DNA of 64,000 bases from Pseudomonadota bacterium (GCA_021798115.1 JAJZYM010000001.1:108421-172420); one strand, 5' to 3'; positions 16,870-25,284 are shown, numbered from the stretch's first letter. Notes: a model not told the origin generated them from the sequence alone. Translations and numbers: made by a program.

Positions 16870-17511
16870 ATGATGCGCCGCCGAACGGTCCTTCCCCTCG
16901 CCGCCCTTGGCTTGGCCCTTTTTTCTGTCTCAGCTCTGGCCACCCCGCACGAGATGCGGCAGGAGATGATCGAGCGCGGCAAGACCCTCACTTTCGCCTG
17001 CATCGGTTGCCACGGCATCCGGGGGTACAACATCCCCTACCCCAACTACAACGTTCCCAAAATCGCCGGCCAGAACCGCGCCTACCTCCTCGCGGCCCTC
17101 AAGGACTACCGCGACGGACTCCGCCAGTTTCCGACGATGGTGGCCGAAACACGGGCTTTTACCAAACATGAGCTCAGGGAAATCGCCACCTACTTTGCCA
17201 GTCTTCGCGGACGGGTGAAAACCCGTACCCCGATCTACAGCCGCAGCGAAGCGAAACGCGGGGCGAAACTCGTGAGCACCTGCGCCGCCTGCCACGGGCT
17301 CCACGGCATCGCTGTCGCCCCCGAGTTCCCCGATCTCGCCGGTCAGTACCCCTCGTACCTCGAAAGAGCACTTGAGGAATACAAACATGGTCTGCGCAGG
17401 AACGCCATCATGAACGGTATGGCCGCTTCGTTGACCCATCGCGAGATCGTCGAGATCGCGAATTATTTCGCCAGCCAGAAAGGCCCTCTCGGGCAGATCC
17501 CGGGGGCCTGA
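16870..17511 (+). CDS. Diheme cytochrome c4
   Basis: A 213-residue periplasmic cytochrome with a signal peptide (LPLAALGLALFSVSALA, cleavage near residue 25) and two homologous heme domains. Heme motifs are CIGCH near residue 46 and CAACH near 138. Probable axial Met residues lie in FPTMVAE and NGMAASLT. Cytochrome c4 passes electrons from the bc1 complex or quinol chain to terminal oxidases. A -10 element TACAAT lies at 16830-16835. ATG at 16870 precedes a second in-frame ATG; either may start. Three short genes follow closely in the same direction. Confidence 0.9.
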   Translation: MMRRRTVLPLAALGLALFSVSALATPHEMRQEMIERGKTLTFACIGCHGIRGYNIPYPNYNVPKIAGQNRAYLLAALKDYRDGLRQFPTMVAETRAFTKHELREIATYFASLRGRVKTRTPIYSRSEAKRGAKLVSTCAACHGLHGIAVAPEFPDLAGQYPSYLERALEEYKHGLRRNAIMNGMAASLTHREIVEIANYFASQKGPLGQIPGA

Positions 17512-17565
17512 TCCCGACGCCCGGGCGGATGCCGTGCCCCAACAAGACCCATCCCACTCGGCGAT

Positions 17566-18054
17566 GTGTCGGTTCTTCCCGGGTGGAGGTGTGCGCTGTT
17601 AGGCACCCATCCGCTCCCCCGCCATCCCACGGCGGTGCTTCGCCGGTCGCTTGATCCGGCCGCCGCCCTCCGGGCCCTGAGTTCGGGAGCCGCCTTCCCG
17701 ACGGTCTATCTTTACGGTCCCCGCGGCCGTCTTCGTCTCAGAATCCGCGGCGACGACCGGGACACGATTCCAACTCTCCTGGCAGCCCTGCAGAATTTGC
17801 CGAAGTCGCGGCCCCATGAGAGTTTCTGGCCAACGCTCGCCGGCCTCTGGCGCGCCAGCCACGCCCTCTCCTCCGCCCCAAACTCCGCCCCCCCCTCCGG
17901 GCGACCCACCCTGATTGAGACCTACGCGGGTTGGAACCCCGCATGCCGGCGCCTACAGCACGGACTCCTTCGTCTTGCCGCCCGTTTCCCGCAACACACA
18001 CGGCCCCGAATTGTGACCCTCACCATCCCCCTCCCTGCCCTGCCCAAGAGGTGA
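17566..18054 (+). CDS. Unknown protein, weakly thioredoxin-like
   Basis: A 162-residue protein from GTG 17566 with no signal peptide. The segment FPTVYLYGPRGRLRLRIRGD near residues 44-63 looks like the cis-Pro/beta-hairpin end of a thioredoxin fold. A later segment, ETYAGWNPACRRLQ near 122, resembles a thioredoxin active-site helix with only one cysteine. These are pattern impressions and the order is not standard. It lies 54 bases after cytochrome c4 and 8 bases before the next gene, so a role with cytochrome maturation or redox partners is possible but unproven. Confidence 0.45.
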   Translation: MSVLPGWRCALLGTHPLPRHPTAVLRRSLDPAAALRALSSGAAFPTVYLYGPRGRLRLRIRGDDRDTIPTLLAALQNLPKSRPHESFWPTLAGLWRASHALSSAPNSAPPSGRPTLIETYAGWNPACRRLQHGLLRLAARFPQHTRPRIVTLTIPLPALPKR

Positions 18055-18062
18055 TCCCCCCC

Positions 18063-18491
18063 ATGAGCAAAGACCGTTTGTCCCTACTGCCCACCCTCGT
18101 CGTCTTCGGCCTCGCGGCCGCCTTGAGCTGCGCCCGGGCCGCGGCGATCCGCCCGCGCACCGAGATCCGTATCGCCGCCTTCCACGCCGCCCTCGCCTAC
18201 GGCATGCCCAACGTGGCGGGAGCGCATCTGCATCTCCATCACGTCATCAACTGTCTCGTTGCACCTTCCAACCCGCACTTCGATCCTCATGTCCTTGAGC
18301 CCTGCCGCGGCCTCGGCCACGGAGCTCTCAACGATGTCGCGGCGAGCTCCCCAGCCCATATCCTTATCGCCCGGGCTTTCGCGCTGGCCTTGCGCGCCGA
18401 GGCAAGCCGGAAATTTACGGTAGTCCACACGCTCGCCGGCCGCATCCACACCGATCTTCTTCGAGCGCTCGCCGCGCTGCCCAAACCCTGA
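18063..18491 (+). CDS. Unknown exported protein with HLHHVINCL motif
   Basis: A 142-residue protein with a signal peptide (LSLLPTLVVFGLAAALSCARA). The mature part contains a histidine cluster, GAHLHLHHVINCLVAP near residues 52-68, then FDPHVLEPCRGLGHGALND. The two cysteines and the histidines could bind metal or form a disulfide; I recall this pattern from uncharacterised exported proteins but cannot name a family. AGGTGAT six bases before the ATG is a good ribosome site. Neighbours suggest a periplasmic role linked to the cytochrome c4 operon. Confidence 0.6.
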   Translation: MSKDRLSLLPTLVVFGLAAALSCARAAAIRPRTEIRIAAFHAALAYGMPNVAGAHLHLHHVINCLVAPSNPHFDPHVLEPCRGLGHGALNDVAASSPAHILIARAFALALRAEASRKFTVVHTLAGRIHTDLLRALAALPKP

Positions 18492-18497
18492 GCCGCC

Positions 18498-18992
18498 ATG
18501 AAACGCACGCACCTTTGCTGGGCGCTTGTGCCCGCCGCTTTCGCTCTCCTCGTCCCGGCAGCCATTGCCTCGACGCCGGCGATCCACCTGTCCCGACTCA
18601 TGTCGGAGCACGCCTACCGCAAAGCGGGGCTCTCCCGCCTGAGCCCCGGCGAACGGGAAGCGCTTGAGAGCTGGATCGCCCAACATCTGAAGGCCTTGGT
18701 CATCGCGGCCCGCCCCAACAACAAGGCGACCGCCCGGTTTGGACTGCCCCACCCTGAATTCCCATCCATGCCGTCACGCATCACAAGCCACCTCAAGGGG
18801 GTCTTCACCGGCTGGAGCGGACACACTCGGTTTCGTCTGCGCAACGGCGAGGTCTGGGTCCAGGACGGGTACGGATCGTTCAGCACCCCAGCCCTTCACG
18901 ATCCGCGTGTCGTGATCAAAAAACTTCTCGTGGGCTACGTCCTGCGCGTTCCCCCGTACGGGGCTGAGGTTTTCGTCCGCCGCGTACGCTAA
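18498..18992 (+). CDS. Unknown exported protein, beta-rich C-terminal domain
   Basis: A 164-residue protein with a signal peptide (WALVPAAFALLVPAAIAS). Residues 48-58 (LSRLSPGEREA) look like a helical linker seen in exported gammaproteobacterial proteins. The C-terminal 60 residues (GHTRFRLRNGEVWVQDG, then VVIKKLLVGYVLRV) predict a small beta-barrel. Start is 6 bases after the preceding stop, so it closes the 16.9-19.0 kb operon with cytochrome c4. Function unknown. Confidence 0.6.
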   Translation: MKRTHLCWALVPAAFALLVPAAIASTPAIHLSRLMSEHAYRKAGLSRLSPGEREALESWIAQHLKALVIAARPNNKATARFGLPHPEFPSMPSRITSHLKGVFTGWSGHTRFRLRNGEVWVQDGYGSFSTPALHDPRVVIKKLLVGYVLRVPPYGAEVFVRRVR

Positions 18993-19014
18993 CCCAAAGC
19001 GACACGCCGCGGGC

Positions 19015-20001
19015 TCAACCGTCGGCGCCCACGACCCGGTTGCGTCCACCCTCCTTCGCCCGGTAAAGGCGGCGATCGGCTTCTTGGACAAGCGCTGAAG
19101 GATCGAACGGGCGGGCACCGGTGGCCACCCCCGCGCTGATCGTCACCGTCAACCCCAGGGCAATCTCCGCCCACGGGTAGGCAGCTACCGCCGCACGCAA
19201 TTTTTCGCAAACGCCGTTCGCCGAGTCGACGTGTGTGAGCACCACGATAAACTCTTCGCCACCGTAGCGGCCGACGAGGTCACTCTGACGCAACTGACAC
19301 CGAAAGATATGGGCAATCTCGGCAAGCACACGGTCCCCGATCGGATGCCCGTAGTGGTCGTTGATCGTTTTGAAGTGGTCCACGTCGAAGAGAGCCACCG
19401 CGATCTCCAGGATGTCGGGGTTGTTTACGAGAGTGTCGAACACCCGGTCGATGTGGCGGCGGTTATAGAGGCGGGTCAACGCGTCGTAACGGGCCAGCTC
19501 CTGGACCTCCTGGTAGCGCCGCTCGAGATCATCCAAGCTCCGCTCGTATCGAAGGCGCCAATCGAGGGCATGAAGGCGGCGCTCGTTCTCCGCGAGACGG
19601 GAACGCAGTTCGGCTTTCTCCCCTTCAAGGGATGTGGCCCACGACTGCAGGCGCGCCCGCTCGGCTTCGAGCTCGACTTGCCGCGCCCCGAGCGCCACGA
19701 CGCGACGTGAGGTCTCCTCAAGGGTTTTGCGCAACGCCTCCTCACGCGCGCGGCAGGCGTTGTCTTCCCGTTCCCGAAGCCGCGCGAGAAAGGCGACCCC
19801 CGCACCGGCCATCACGGCCGAGAGGGCATCGAGGAGTCCGCTGGCTCCGAGACCCATCCCGAGAGCCAAGGTGAGCAGCGATGCGCCCGCAACGAGAAAA
19901 CCCCTCGTGACCCAAGAAGACCGCCCCGACGCCGGGGCCGCGACGAGGACATAGACAAGCGCCACGGTCAGCGGTGGAAGAAGAAGCACCAAAAACGACA
20001 T
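19015..20001 (-). CDS. Membrane diguanylate cyclase (GGDEF)
   Basis: A 328-residue enzyme predicted to make cyclic di-GMP. The N-terminus has about three membrane segments (FLVLLLPPLTVALVYVLVAA, FLVAGASLLTLALGMGLGA, LLDALSAVMAGAGVAFL). A coiled coil spans residues 75-160. A GGDEF domain follows, with FDVDHFKTIND near 213 and the intact signature GGEEF near 255. RQSD placed five residues before it is an allosteric inhibitory site. ATG 20001 is the first Met before the membrane region. The membrane part lacks a recognisable ligand domain. Confidence 0.9.
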   Translation of the reverse strand: MSFLVLLLPPLTVALVYVLVAAPASGRSSWVTRGFLVAGASLLTLALGMGLGASGLLDALSAVMAGAGVAFLARLREREDNACRAREEALRKTLEETSRRVVALGARQVELEAERARLQSWATSLEGEKAELRSRLAENERRLHALDWRLRYERSLDDLERRYQEVQELARYDALTRLYNRRHIDRVFDTLVNNPDILEIAVALFDVDHFKTINDHYGHPIGDRVLAEIAHIFRCQLRQSDLVGRYGGEEFIVVLTHVDSANGVCEKLRAAVAAYPWAEIALGLTVTISAGVATGARPFDPSALVQEADRRLYRAKEGGRNRVVGADG

Positions 20002-20041
20002 TCCCTGCACTCGCCCGTTGCCAGGAAGCCACCCGCGTAGT

Positions 20042-20803
20042 CTACGCCAGCCCTCCCTCGTTCGGTGACCGAAGCGAAGGAGAGGCCCCCCCGTGCCCGG
20101 CCGAGGAAGCGGTCGGGAGAAGACGTGTCCGTGCGCGCATGAGATGAGCGGCACTGGTGTAGAGGGGCCTCTTGACGAGCACGTAAAGAGCCCGCGCACG
20201 CTCCGCGTCGCACCACCGCCCGCGGAGCCAGAGATGGGTGATCCCACAGGCCACTCTGTCGGCGCGAACATAGAGCTCAAGGAGACGAGCGGCTTGTGGC
20301 GAGCGGGCCGTCAGTCGGTAACGCTGCGTCTCCCGATGAACCGGTGACTCTTCACCGTCCAAGGCGAGAAGGGGTTCCAGACGTTCCAGGCACCGCCCGT
20401 AATGCTCCTCCAGACGGTCGAGTTGTTGCCGAACCAGCCGGTGACCACGTCGGCCCGCCTCCTCACCGGCACGCACGGCGGGATAGGTCACAAGGGCATA
20501 GAGTGTCGCGTCGAGCCTCGGATAAAGACGTTCCAGAGTCCGCTGAACCACGCGGTCGGCCAGATCCACCGCGACCTCGAGCCGAACCCCTGGTCCGTGC
20601 GCTCGTTGGAAGAGCTGCGTCTCACGGGAGACGACCGATCTGACGCCGTGTTCCTCCGCTGTTCGCGGCGGAGGGTCAGGGACAAAGGAACGGTCGAAAC
20701 TCACGCGGGTCACGGAAAGACATCCGAAGGGAGCACACCTCCCAGTCTTCCGATTCGTGAGCCGCCGCGCACCCACCAACCACGTCCGTTGCGGTCCCGT
20801 CAT
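20042..20803 (-). CDS. AcaB/DUF1845-like conjugative-element protein
   Basis: A 253-residue protein. The C-terminal two thirds resemble the AcaB (DUF1845) family found on integrative conjugative elements and IncA/C-type plasmids, where AcaB activates transfer genes. The similar part includes LERLYPRLDATLY, RYRLTARSPQAARLLELYV near residue 180 and THLWLRGRWCDAERARALY near 205. The assignment is by pattern recall. Start is uncertain: ATG 20803 is chosen, other in-frame starts run to 20935. It is divergent from the TraB-like gene, with about 57 bases between starts. Confidence 0.5.
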   Translation of the reverse strand: MTGPQRTWLVGARRLTNRKTGRCAPFGCLSVTRVSFDRSFVPDPPPRTAEEHGVRSVVSRETQLFQRAHGPGVRLEVAVDLADRVVQRTLERLYPRLDATLYALVTYPAVRAGEEAGRRGHRLVRQQLDRLEEHYGRCLERLEPLLALDGEESPVHRETQRYRLTARSPQAARLLELYVRADRVACGITHLWLRGRWCDAERARALYVLVKRPLYTSAAHLMRARTRLLPTASSAGHGGASPSLRSPNEGGLA

Positions 20804-20859
20804 GAAGGAGACAGCCCGCCACCGGGGAGCGATGATGAAGCGCTCACCGTTCGTAGCCG

Positions 20860-22395
20860 TTGTCATTGCCGTCCGGTCCGCGATTTTTACTGCCGTCTCT
20901 TCTCGCGGTTCTCTTGTCTGTGCTCGTTTGGTCACAGACGTCCGTGTCGTTGGCTTGGTTGCTCTTGCTCGCTCCGCTACTCGGTCGTGCAGAGCCGGGA
21001 TGGGAACGTGTGCTCGTCGCCCTCGGTTATTCGTTGGGCTGTCTCACGGCCCTGCTCGCCCCTCTGGCCACAGTGCTTCGGCACGAGGTGCTGACCGTGG
21101 CCGCCGCGACCCTGATCTGGACCCTCCTGACATCCGTCCCCTGGTTTCTTGCTCGCGGGCGGAACGCGGCCCTGCACTTCGTCGGGAGCCTCTGCGCCCT
21201 CGCTCTCACGGCCCTTCCACCCCTCGGTGCGGTCGATCCTTTGACACCTGCGGTCGGAGCCACCGACTGGGCGGAGGGACTGGGAGCCTGGGGACTCGCC
21301 GCCTACGCCAGCCTTTTCTCCCTGCTGATCGTCCTGACGGCCCGCCCCCGCTCTCGCCCGTTGTGGCTCTGTGCCGCAAGCCTTGTCCTTCTTCTCCTTC
21401 TGGGCGCCACCCCTCACGCGTCCCTGCCCACCCCCCGCGCCGTCGGACTGAGCGGGCATTGGGGCACCGAACCCCGGAGCCTCACTGCCCAAAAGCGCCG
21501 TATCGATCTCCTGAGTCATCTGCTCGAGCGAACGCGCCGCGCTCACCCCAAAGCACGTCTCTACGTGCTCCCGGAGTTCTTCTTGGGACGTTTCGACCGG
21601 GGGGTCGCACGTTGGCTGAAGCCTCTGGCGCGCAACCTCGCTCGCCATCACAGCGAAGCCATCGCCGGAGCGGCCGTGGGCCTGCGCGACTCTTCGGGGG
21701 GAACCCGCTGGACGGACGGCGCGGTGGCGTTCGGTGAGAGTCGTGCTCTCATCGTCACCCGCCAGCCCGCCCCACTGGCCGAGTGGCGACCCGGACAGCC
21801 AGGATCTTTCCCGACCTACTGGTGGCCGTGGAGCCACCCGCCCGCCGGAACCCACTTCGGGGGCTTTGTGGAGTCGCACAAGCACGGCAAACCGCGGCGC
21901 ATCGCGGTGGCCGTCTGCTACGCCGGGACGCTTGCCTGGACATGGCTGTGGAGTATGCGCCACGGCACGCCGATCCTCGTCGCGGCTCCCGAAAGTTTTC
22001 TCTGGACCCGGGCGCGCGGCCCCCGACGTCTCGAGACCCGGCTCGTGGACGCCTGGGGCCGACTTTACGCGATCCCGGTGGTGTTCGCGCGCGCGCTCCC
22101 GAGGTCAGCCCCCGGCGGTCGAACCCGTGTTTCGTCGACGAGGACGCGGAGACAAGAGCCGGTGCCAGCTCCACGCCCGACAGTATGGGCAGGACATCCG
22201 CCGATCGGTCTCCACGGGGATGTCGACCAGGTAGCTCGCGCCGCAATCGTCACAGGTGACCACGCAGGCCAAGCCCTCATCCACGTAGCGGAGAAGCTGC
22301 CAGACGCACTCGATCGGAGAAGGCCGGATGCCCAAACAACGGCAGCGGCGCTGATGCAGCCGGTAGGCGCTGAGAAACGTCTCGAGATGGGATAG
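20860..22395 (+). CDS. TraB/Lnt-like nitrilase-superfamily membrane protein, probably 3'-truncated
   Basis: The N-terminal 180 residues hold about six membrane segments. A carbon-nitrogen hydrolase domain follows: Glu in YVLPEFFLGRF near residue 231, Lys candidates in SHKHGKPRR near 340, and the nucleophile Cys in VAVCYAGTL near 353. This layout matches apolipoprotein N-acyltransferase and the TraB proteins of conjugative plasmids; next to AcaB- and FlhC-like genes, TraB is likelier. After PVVFARALP (about 22100) the sequence stops resembling the family, and the rest is antisense to the FlhC-like gene. The 3' end is therefore probably lost. The start codon (TTG 20860) is uncertain. Confidence 0.5.
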   Translation: MSLPSGPRFLLPSLLAVLLSVLVWSQTSVSLAWLLLLAPLLGRAEPGWERVLVALGYSLGCLTALLAPLATVLRHEVLTVAAATLIWTLLTSVPWFLARGRNAALHFVGSLCALALTALPPLGAVDPLTPAVGATDWAEGLGAWGLAAYASLFSLLIVLTARPRSRPLWLCAASLVLLLLLGATPHASLPTPRAVGLSGHWGTEPRSLTAQKRRIDLLSHLLERTRRAHPKARLYVLPEFFLGRFDRGVARWLKPLARNLARHHSEAIAGAAVGLRDSSGGTRWTDGAVAFGESRALIVTRQPAPLAEWRPGQPGSFPTYWWPWSHPPAGTHFGGFVESHKHGKPRRIAVAVCYAGTLAWTWLWSMRHGTPILVAAPESFLWTRARGPRRLETRLVDAWGRLYAIPVVFARALPRSAPGGRTRVSSTRTRRQEPVPAPRPTVWAGHPPIGLHGDVDQVARAAIVTGDHAGQALIHVAEKLPDALDRRRPDAQTTAAALMQPVGAEKRLEMG

Positions 22396-22686
22396 GTCCC
22401 ACACCCACGCAAGAGGCAACCAGGCAGTCCGATAGAAGAGACCGCCCTCGATCCGCCGCCAGCGTGTGGCCTGCCACCAAGCCGCCGATTCAGCACCCCA
22501 TTTCCCCGGGCGTGGTGGACGCCCGACGATGTCACGGTAAATACGGCGTATGGTGCGTGCACCAAGAGAGGGCAAAAGGCGCTTGATGAACGGCGGACGA
22601 GCCCCGAGGGCACTCAGGCGCTCGGCTTTGCGCAGAGCGGCCAGGCGGAGGCCGGTCTTGGTTTTCTTAAAGATTTTTGATGTCAT
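22105..22686 (-). CDS. FlhC-family transcriptional activator (SetC/AcaC-like)
   Basis: A 193-residue relative of FlhC, the zinc-binding half of the flagellar FlhDC activator; conjugative elements carry homologs (SetC, AcaC) as master activators of transfer. Family landmarks are LGARTIRRIYRDIVGRPPRPG near residues 40-60, ETFLSAYRLHQRRC near 105, and ECVWQLLRYVDEG near 125. The zinc site CDDC...CPYC (spacing 17) is near 143-165. ATG 22686 follows AAGGAG at good spacing. No FlhD/SetD partner is seen nearby and no flagellar genes are present, so a conjugative origin is favoured. Confidence 0.75.
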   Translation of the reverse strand: MTSKIFKKTKTGLRLAALRKAERLSALGARPPFIKRLLPSLGARTIRRIYRDIVGRPPRPGKWGAESAAWWQATRWRRIEGGLFYRTAWLPLAWVWDLSHLETFLSAYRLHQRRCRCLGIRPSPIECVWQLLRYVDEGLACVVTCDDCGASYLVDIPVETDRRMSCPYCRAWSWHRLLSPRPRRRNTGSTAGG

Positions 22687-22997
22687 GGATAAGAACTCCT
22701 TGCAGTGGTGGACTGAGGATGTACGTTGCTGGAAACGTCTCGGACAAAGACCGCACCCCACGCACCACAAGGTCATGACCTCGGCAGTGCCTCGCCGGTA
22801 ATCGTCTTGGCGAGCGGCGAACTGTTCTCCTCCCCCCAAGCAAGACCGTGCCCCCGGACCGGTCCGGAAGCGAGCACAAGCTTTTCCAAAGACTTTGCCG
22901 AGCTCGCCCTCCGGGTCTCCCGGAAGGCCGGGGGCCGTCCCCCCACTCGGCGCGGGAATTATACCGAAAAGTGTCCGGCCCCTTGCCGCCCAGGATG
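22687..22997. other. Intergenic region between FlhC-like and DUF4136 genes
   Basis: No supportable gene. A TATAAT read on the minus strand (about 22960) could serve the FlhC-like gene with a leader of roughly 270 bases. No partner FlhD frame is present. Confidence 0.4.
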
Positions 22998-23026
22998 TTG
23001 TCCATGACCCACAAGCGTGGTATAAC
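22998..23026 (+). promoter_or_regulatory. Sigma70-type promoter for the DUF4136 lipoprotein gene
   Basis: TTGTCC at 22998-23003 and TATAAC at 23021-23026 are separated by 17 bases, 38 bases before the ATG. Four and five of six positions match the sigma70 consensus. Confidence 0.5.
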
Positions 23027-23064
23027 CATAGGGCTGTCCTTGATCGTCAAGTGGAGCCTGTGTC

Positions 23065-23631
23065 ATGCGCCGTTCACGTTTGCTGGTTGCCCTCGCCGCA
23101 CTCACACTCGGACTGGCCGCCTGTGCGGTGCCTGTCCGCACGGAGTATGTGCACCGTCTTGACTATCAACGTCTCAACACGTTCGCCTGGCTCCCGCTGC
23201 CCCCAACAGCCGTACGCAACCCACTCCTGCAAAGCGGCATCATCGAGGAACGGATCAAGAGCGACATCGTTTCGATCCTTCGCGCCAAGGGGTATCACGA
23301 GAGTCGGCGTCGGGCACACGCCAGCTTCCTTGTCACACTTCACCTCGTGCCCTATCGGAAAATCGTCTCGCGCCCGAACTTTGGCTACGGATACTTTTTT
23401 GGTTATGACGATTTCTTCGGCCCCGGCAACCTCGTCTTCATGAACAACAATAATGTTTCGGCCCACCGCCGGGGCTACATCGTCGTCGACATCATTGATG
23501 GTCGGACACACAAGCTGGTCTGGCGTGGTTGGATCAGCCGCGGACTTCATCGTTGGAACTTCACTCGCCGTGCCCTCCATCACAGCCTCGTGCGGATCCT
23601 CAAGCGGTTCCCGCCCACGACAGCGGGGTGA
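23065..23631 (+). CDS. DUF4136-type lipoprotein
   Basis: A 188-residue lipoprotein. The signal peptide ends in a lipobox (LGLAAC, Cys near residue 20). The domain shows the DUF4136 pattern: YQRLNTFAWLPLP near 35, IEERIKSDIVSILRAKGY near 60, ASFLVTLHL near 88 and VVDIIDGRTHKLVWRGWISRG near 145. A low-complexity insert GYGYFFGYDDFFG lies in the middle. The family is exported and of unknown function. Its stop overlaps the next gene as GTGA, so the two are coupled. Confidence 0.8.
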   Translation: MRRSRLLVALAALTLGLAACAVPVRTEYVHRLDYQRLNTFAWLPLPPTAVRNPLLQSGIIEERIKSDIVSILRAKGYHESRRRAHASFLVTLHLVPYRKIVSRPNFGYGYFFGYDDFFGPGNLVFMNNNNVSAHRRGYIVVDIIDGRTHKLVWRGWISRGLHRWNFTRRALHHSLVRILKRFPPTTAG

Positions 23632-24512
23632 ACGCCGACGAGAAGGACGTCACGGCGGCCGGAGTGCCCGCGGAATCTGATGAGCGCGATCTCATGCATC
23701 ACGGCGAGGAAGCGGTCCGTCTCCTCGCCGTTGAGGGATCGCGCCTCTACACAACCGTCTGGAGACGTCTTGCGGCACGCTTGGGTTGGATCGTCACAAT
23801 CGTCGAGCCGGAGGCCGTTTTTTCCGGCCCTCCCTCTTCGATTTCCCGCCCGCACGATCTCGTCCTTCTTTCGATGTCGGCGGCCGATCCCGCGACACCG
23901 GATCTGATCCGCCGCCTGCGGACGGTTCCCGATTATCGGGCAACGCCCTTGATCCTCGCCACCACGGCCGGCGAAACCCCAACGCTCTCCCGCCTTTTGG
24001 CCTCCGGTCTTGATGCCGTCGTCGAAAGGGCCGATCTTGCACAAGTCGAGCGCGCCCTCTGTTTCTTCCAAACCATCCTGGGCCCCGTTCCGCGGGTCGC
24101 CTGCATTGAAGATAGCCGTGTCGCCGGCCACCGCATCCTGAGCGTGCTGGCGGGGCGGCACCGCCTCCACGTCGAGCACCACACCGATCCGGCAGACGCC
24201 TTGAGCATTCACCGTCGCGAACCCTACGACATCGTGCTTCTCGACTGGACTTTCCCGGGGCCACTTCAGGGGCCGGCGATTACCGAAGCGCTTGCCGAAG
24301 AGGGGGAGCCTGTGATTCTCGTGCTCTCGGATGCCGAGGATCTCCATCACCTCCCACCGCAGACCGCGATGTGGATCGACGCCGTCCTACCCAAGAAGGG
24401 AATCGACGCGCAGCTGCCCTGGGCGCTCACCGCCCGCTTGCGCGAGCTTTACCTCCGCCGGCTTCTGCGCGCCCGGGCGAGCGGCTCGTTCGTCGCCCCC
24501 CCACCGCCCTGA
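23628..24512 (+). CDS. Tandem receiver-domain protein without output domain
   Basis: A 294-residue cytoplasmic protein with two CheY-like folds. The first (residues 30-145) is degenerate: VLLSMSAADP stands where the phospho-Asp would be. The second (residues 155-285) looks functional, with acidic pair ED in ACIEDSRVAG, the Asp in IVLLDWTFPG near 205 and the Lys in LPKKG near 252. No DNA-binding or enzymatic output domain follows, only a basic tail. GTG 23628 overlaps the lipoprotein stop. It may be a phosphate sink or a protein-interaction regulator. Confidence 0.65.
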   Translation: MNADEKDVTAAGVPAESDERDLMHHGEEAVRLLAVEGSRLYTTVWRRLAARLGWIVTIVEPEAVFSGPPSSISRPHDLVLLSMSAADPATPDLIRRLRTVPDYRATPLILATTAGETPTLSRLLASGLDAVVERADLAQVERALCFFQTILGPVPRVACIEDSRVAGHRILSVLAGRHRLHVEHHTDPADALSIHRREPYDIVLLDWTFPGPLQGPAITEALAEEGEPVILVLSDAEDLHHLPPQTAMWIDAVLPKKGIDAQLPWALTARLRELYLRRLLRARASGSFVAPPPP

Positions 24513-24531
24513 GGTGCCAAACGGGGCATGC

Positions 24532-25284
24532 TCAGGAGGGCGAACGGGGCGGTCGAGCCCAGCGACGGCTGAAAAGAATCCCCAACTCGTAGAGAAGGTA
24601 CATCGGCGTACCGAGGAGAATCATCGAGAGGGCGTCGGGAGGCGCCACGAAGGCGGCGATCACGAAACAGATGAGAAACGCATAGCGCCGGTGACGGCGA
24701 AGCGCCTCGTGCTGCACGAGACCAAGGGCCACAAGAAGAGCCAACACGACCGGTGTCTCGAACACAAGACCGAACGCCAGCATGAGATGGAGCGTGAACG
24801 TGAGGTAGCTTCCGATGTCGGTCATCACCCGCACGCCCGCGGGAGCAACCCGATCGAAGAAATGGAAGGCGAGGGGGAGAATGGCGAAATAGCAGAACGC
24901 TGTACCGGCGTAGAAGAGCGACACGGCCGCCGCAAGGAAAGCTCGGATGTGGCGGCGTTCGTGCCGGTAGAGCCCCGGTGCGACGAACGCCCAGAGCTGA
25001 TAGAGGGTGAAGGGGGCCGTGACGAAGAGGGCGATGAGAAACGCCACCTTGAGCGGAACGATGAAGGGGGCGGTCACACGGGTCGCGATGAGCCCTCCGC
25101 CTCGGGGCAACGCCGCCGTCATGGGTGCCGCGAGGGCGACGAAGAGCCGATTTGCGAACGGCAGAAGTGCGACGAAGACGGCAAAAATCGCCAGCGCGGC
25201 GTAAAGAAGTCGTCGCCGCAACTCGACGAGGTGCCTGACGACCTCTTGAAGACGCGCGCCGCCTTCGCCCCCGAGGAGGCTCAC
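24532..25284 (-). CDS. tatC: Sec-independent translocase subunit TatC
   Basis: A 250-residue polytopic protein with six membrane segments, the receptor for twin-arginine signal peptides. Conserved features are HLVELRRRLLYA at the cytoplasmic N-terminus, the FxxP-like LWAFVAPGLYRHERR loop near 115, and the key Glu in FGLVFETPV near 187. It overlaps tatB by four bases and ends the dtd-tatA-tatB-tatC operon. Substrates likely include cofactor-bearing periplasmic proteins. Confidence 0.95.
   Translation of the reverse strand: MSLLGGEGGARLQEVVRHLVELRRRLLYAALAIFAVFVALLPFANRLFVALAAPMTAALPRGGGLIATRVTAPFIVPLKVAFLIALFVTAPFTLYQLWAFVAPGLYRHERRHIRAFLAAAVSLFYAGTAFCYFAILPLAFHFFDRVAPAGVRVMTDIGSYLTFTLHLMLAFGLVFETPVVLALLVALGLVQHEALRRHRRYAFLICFVIAAFVAPPDALSMILLGTPMYLLYELGILFSRRWARPPRSPS

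Noticed and set aside
22687-23050. FlhD/SetD partner upstream of the FlhC-like gene
   Set aside because: None of the frames there shows FlhD features.
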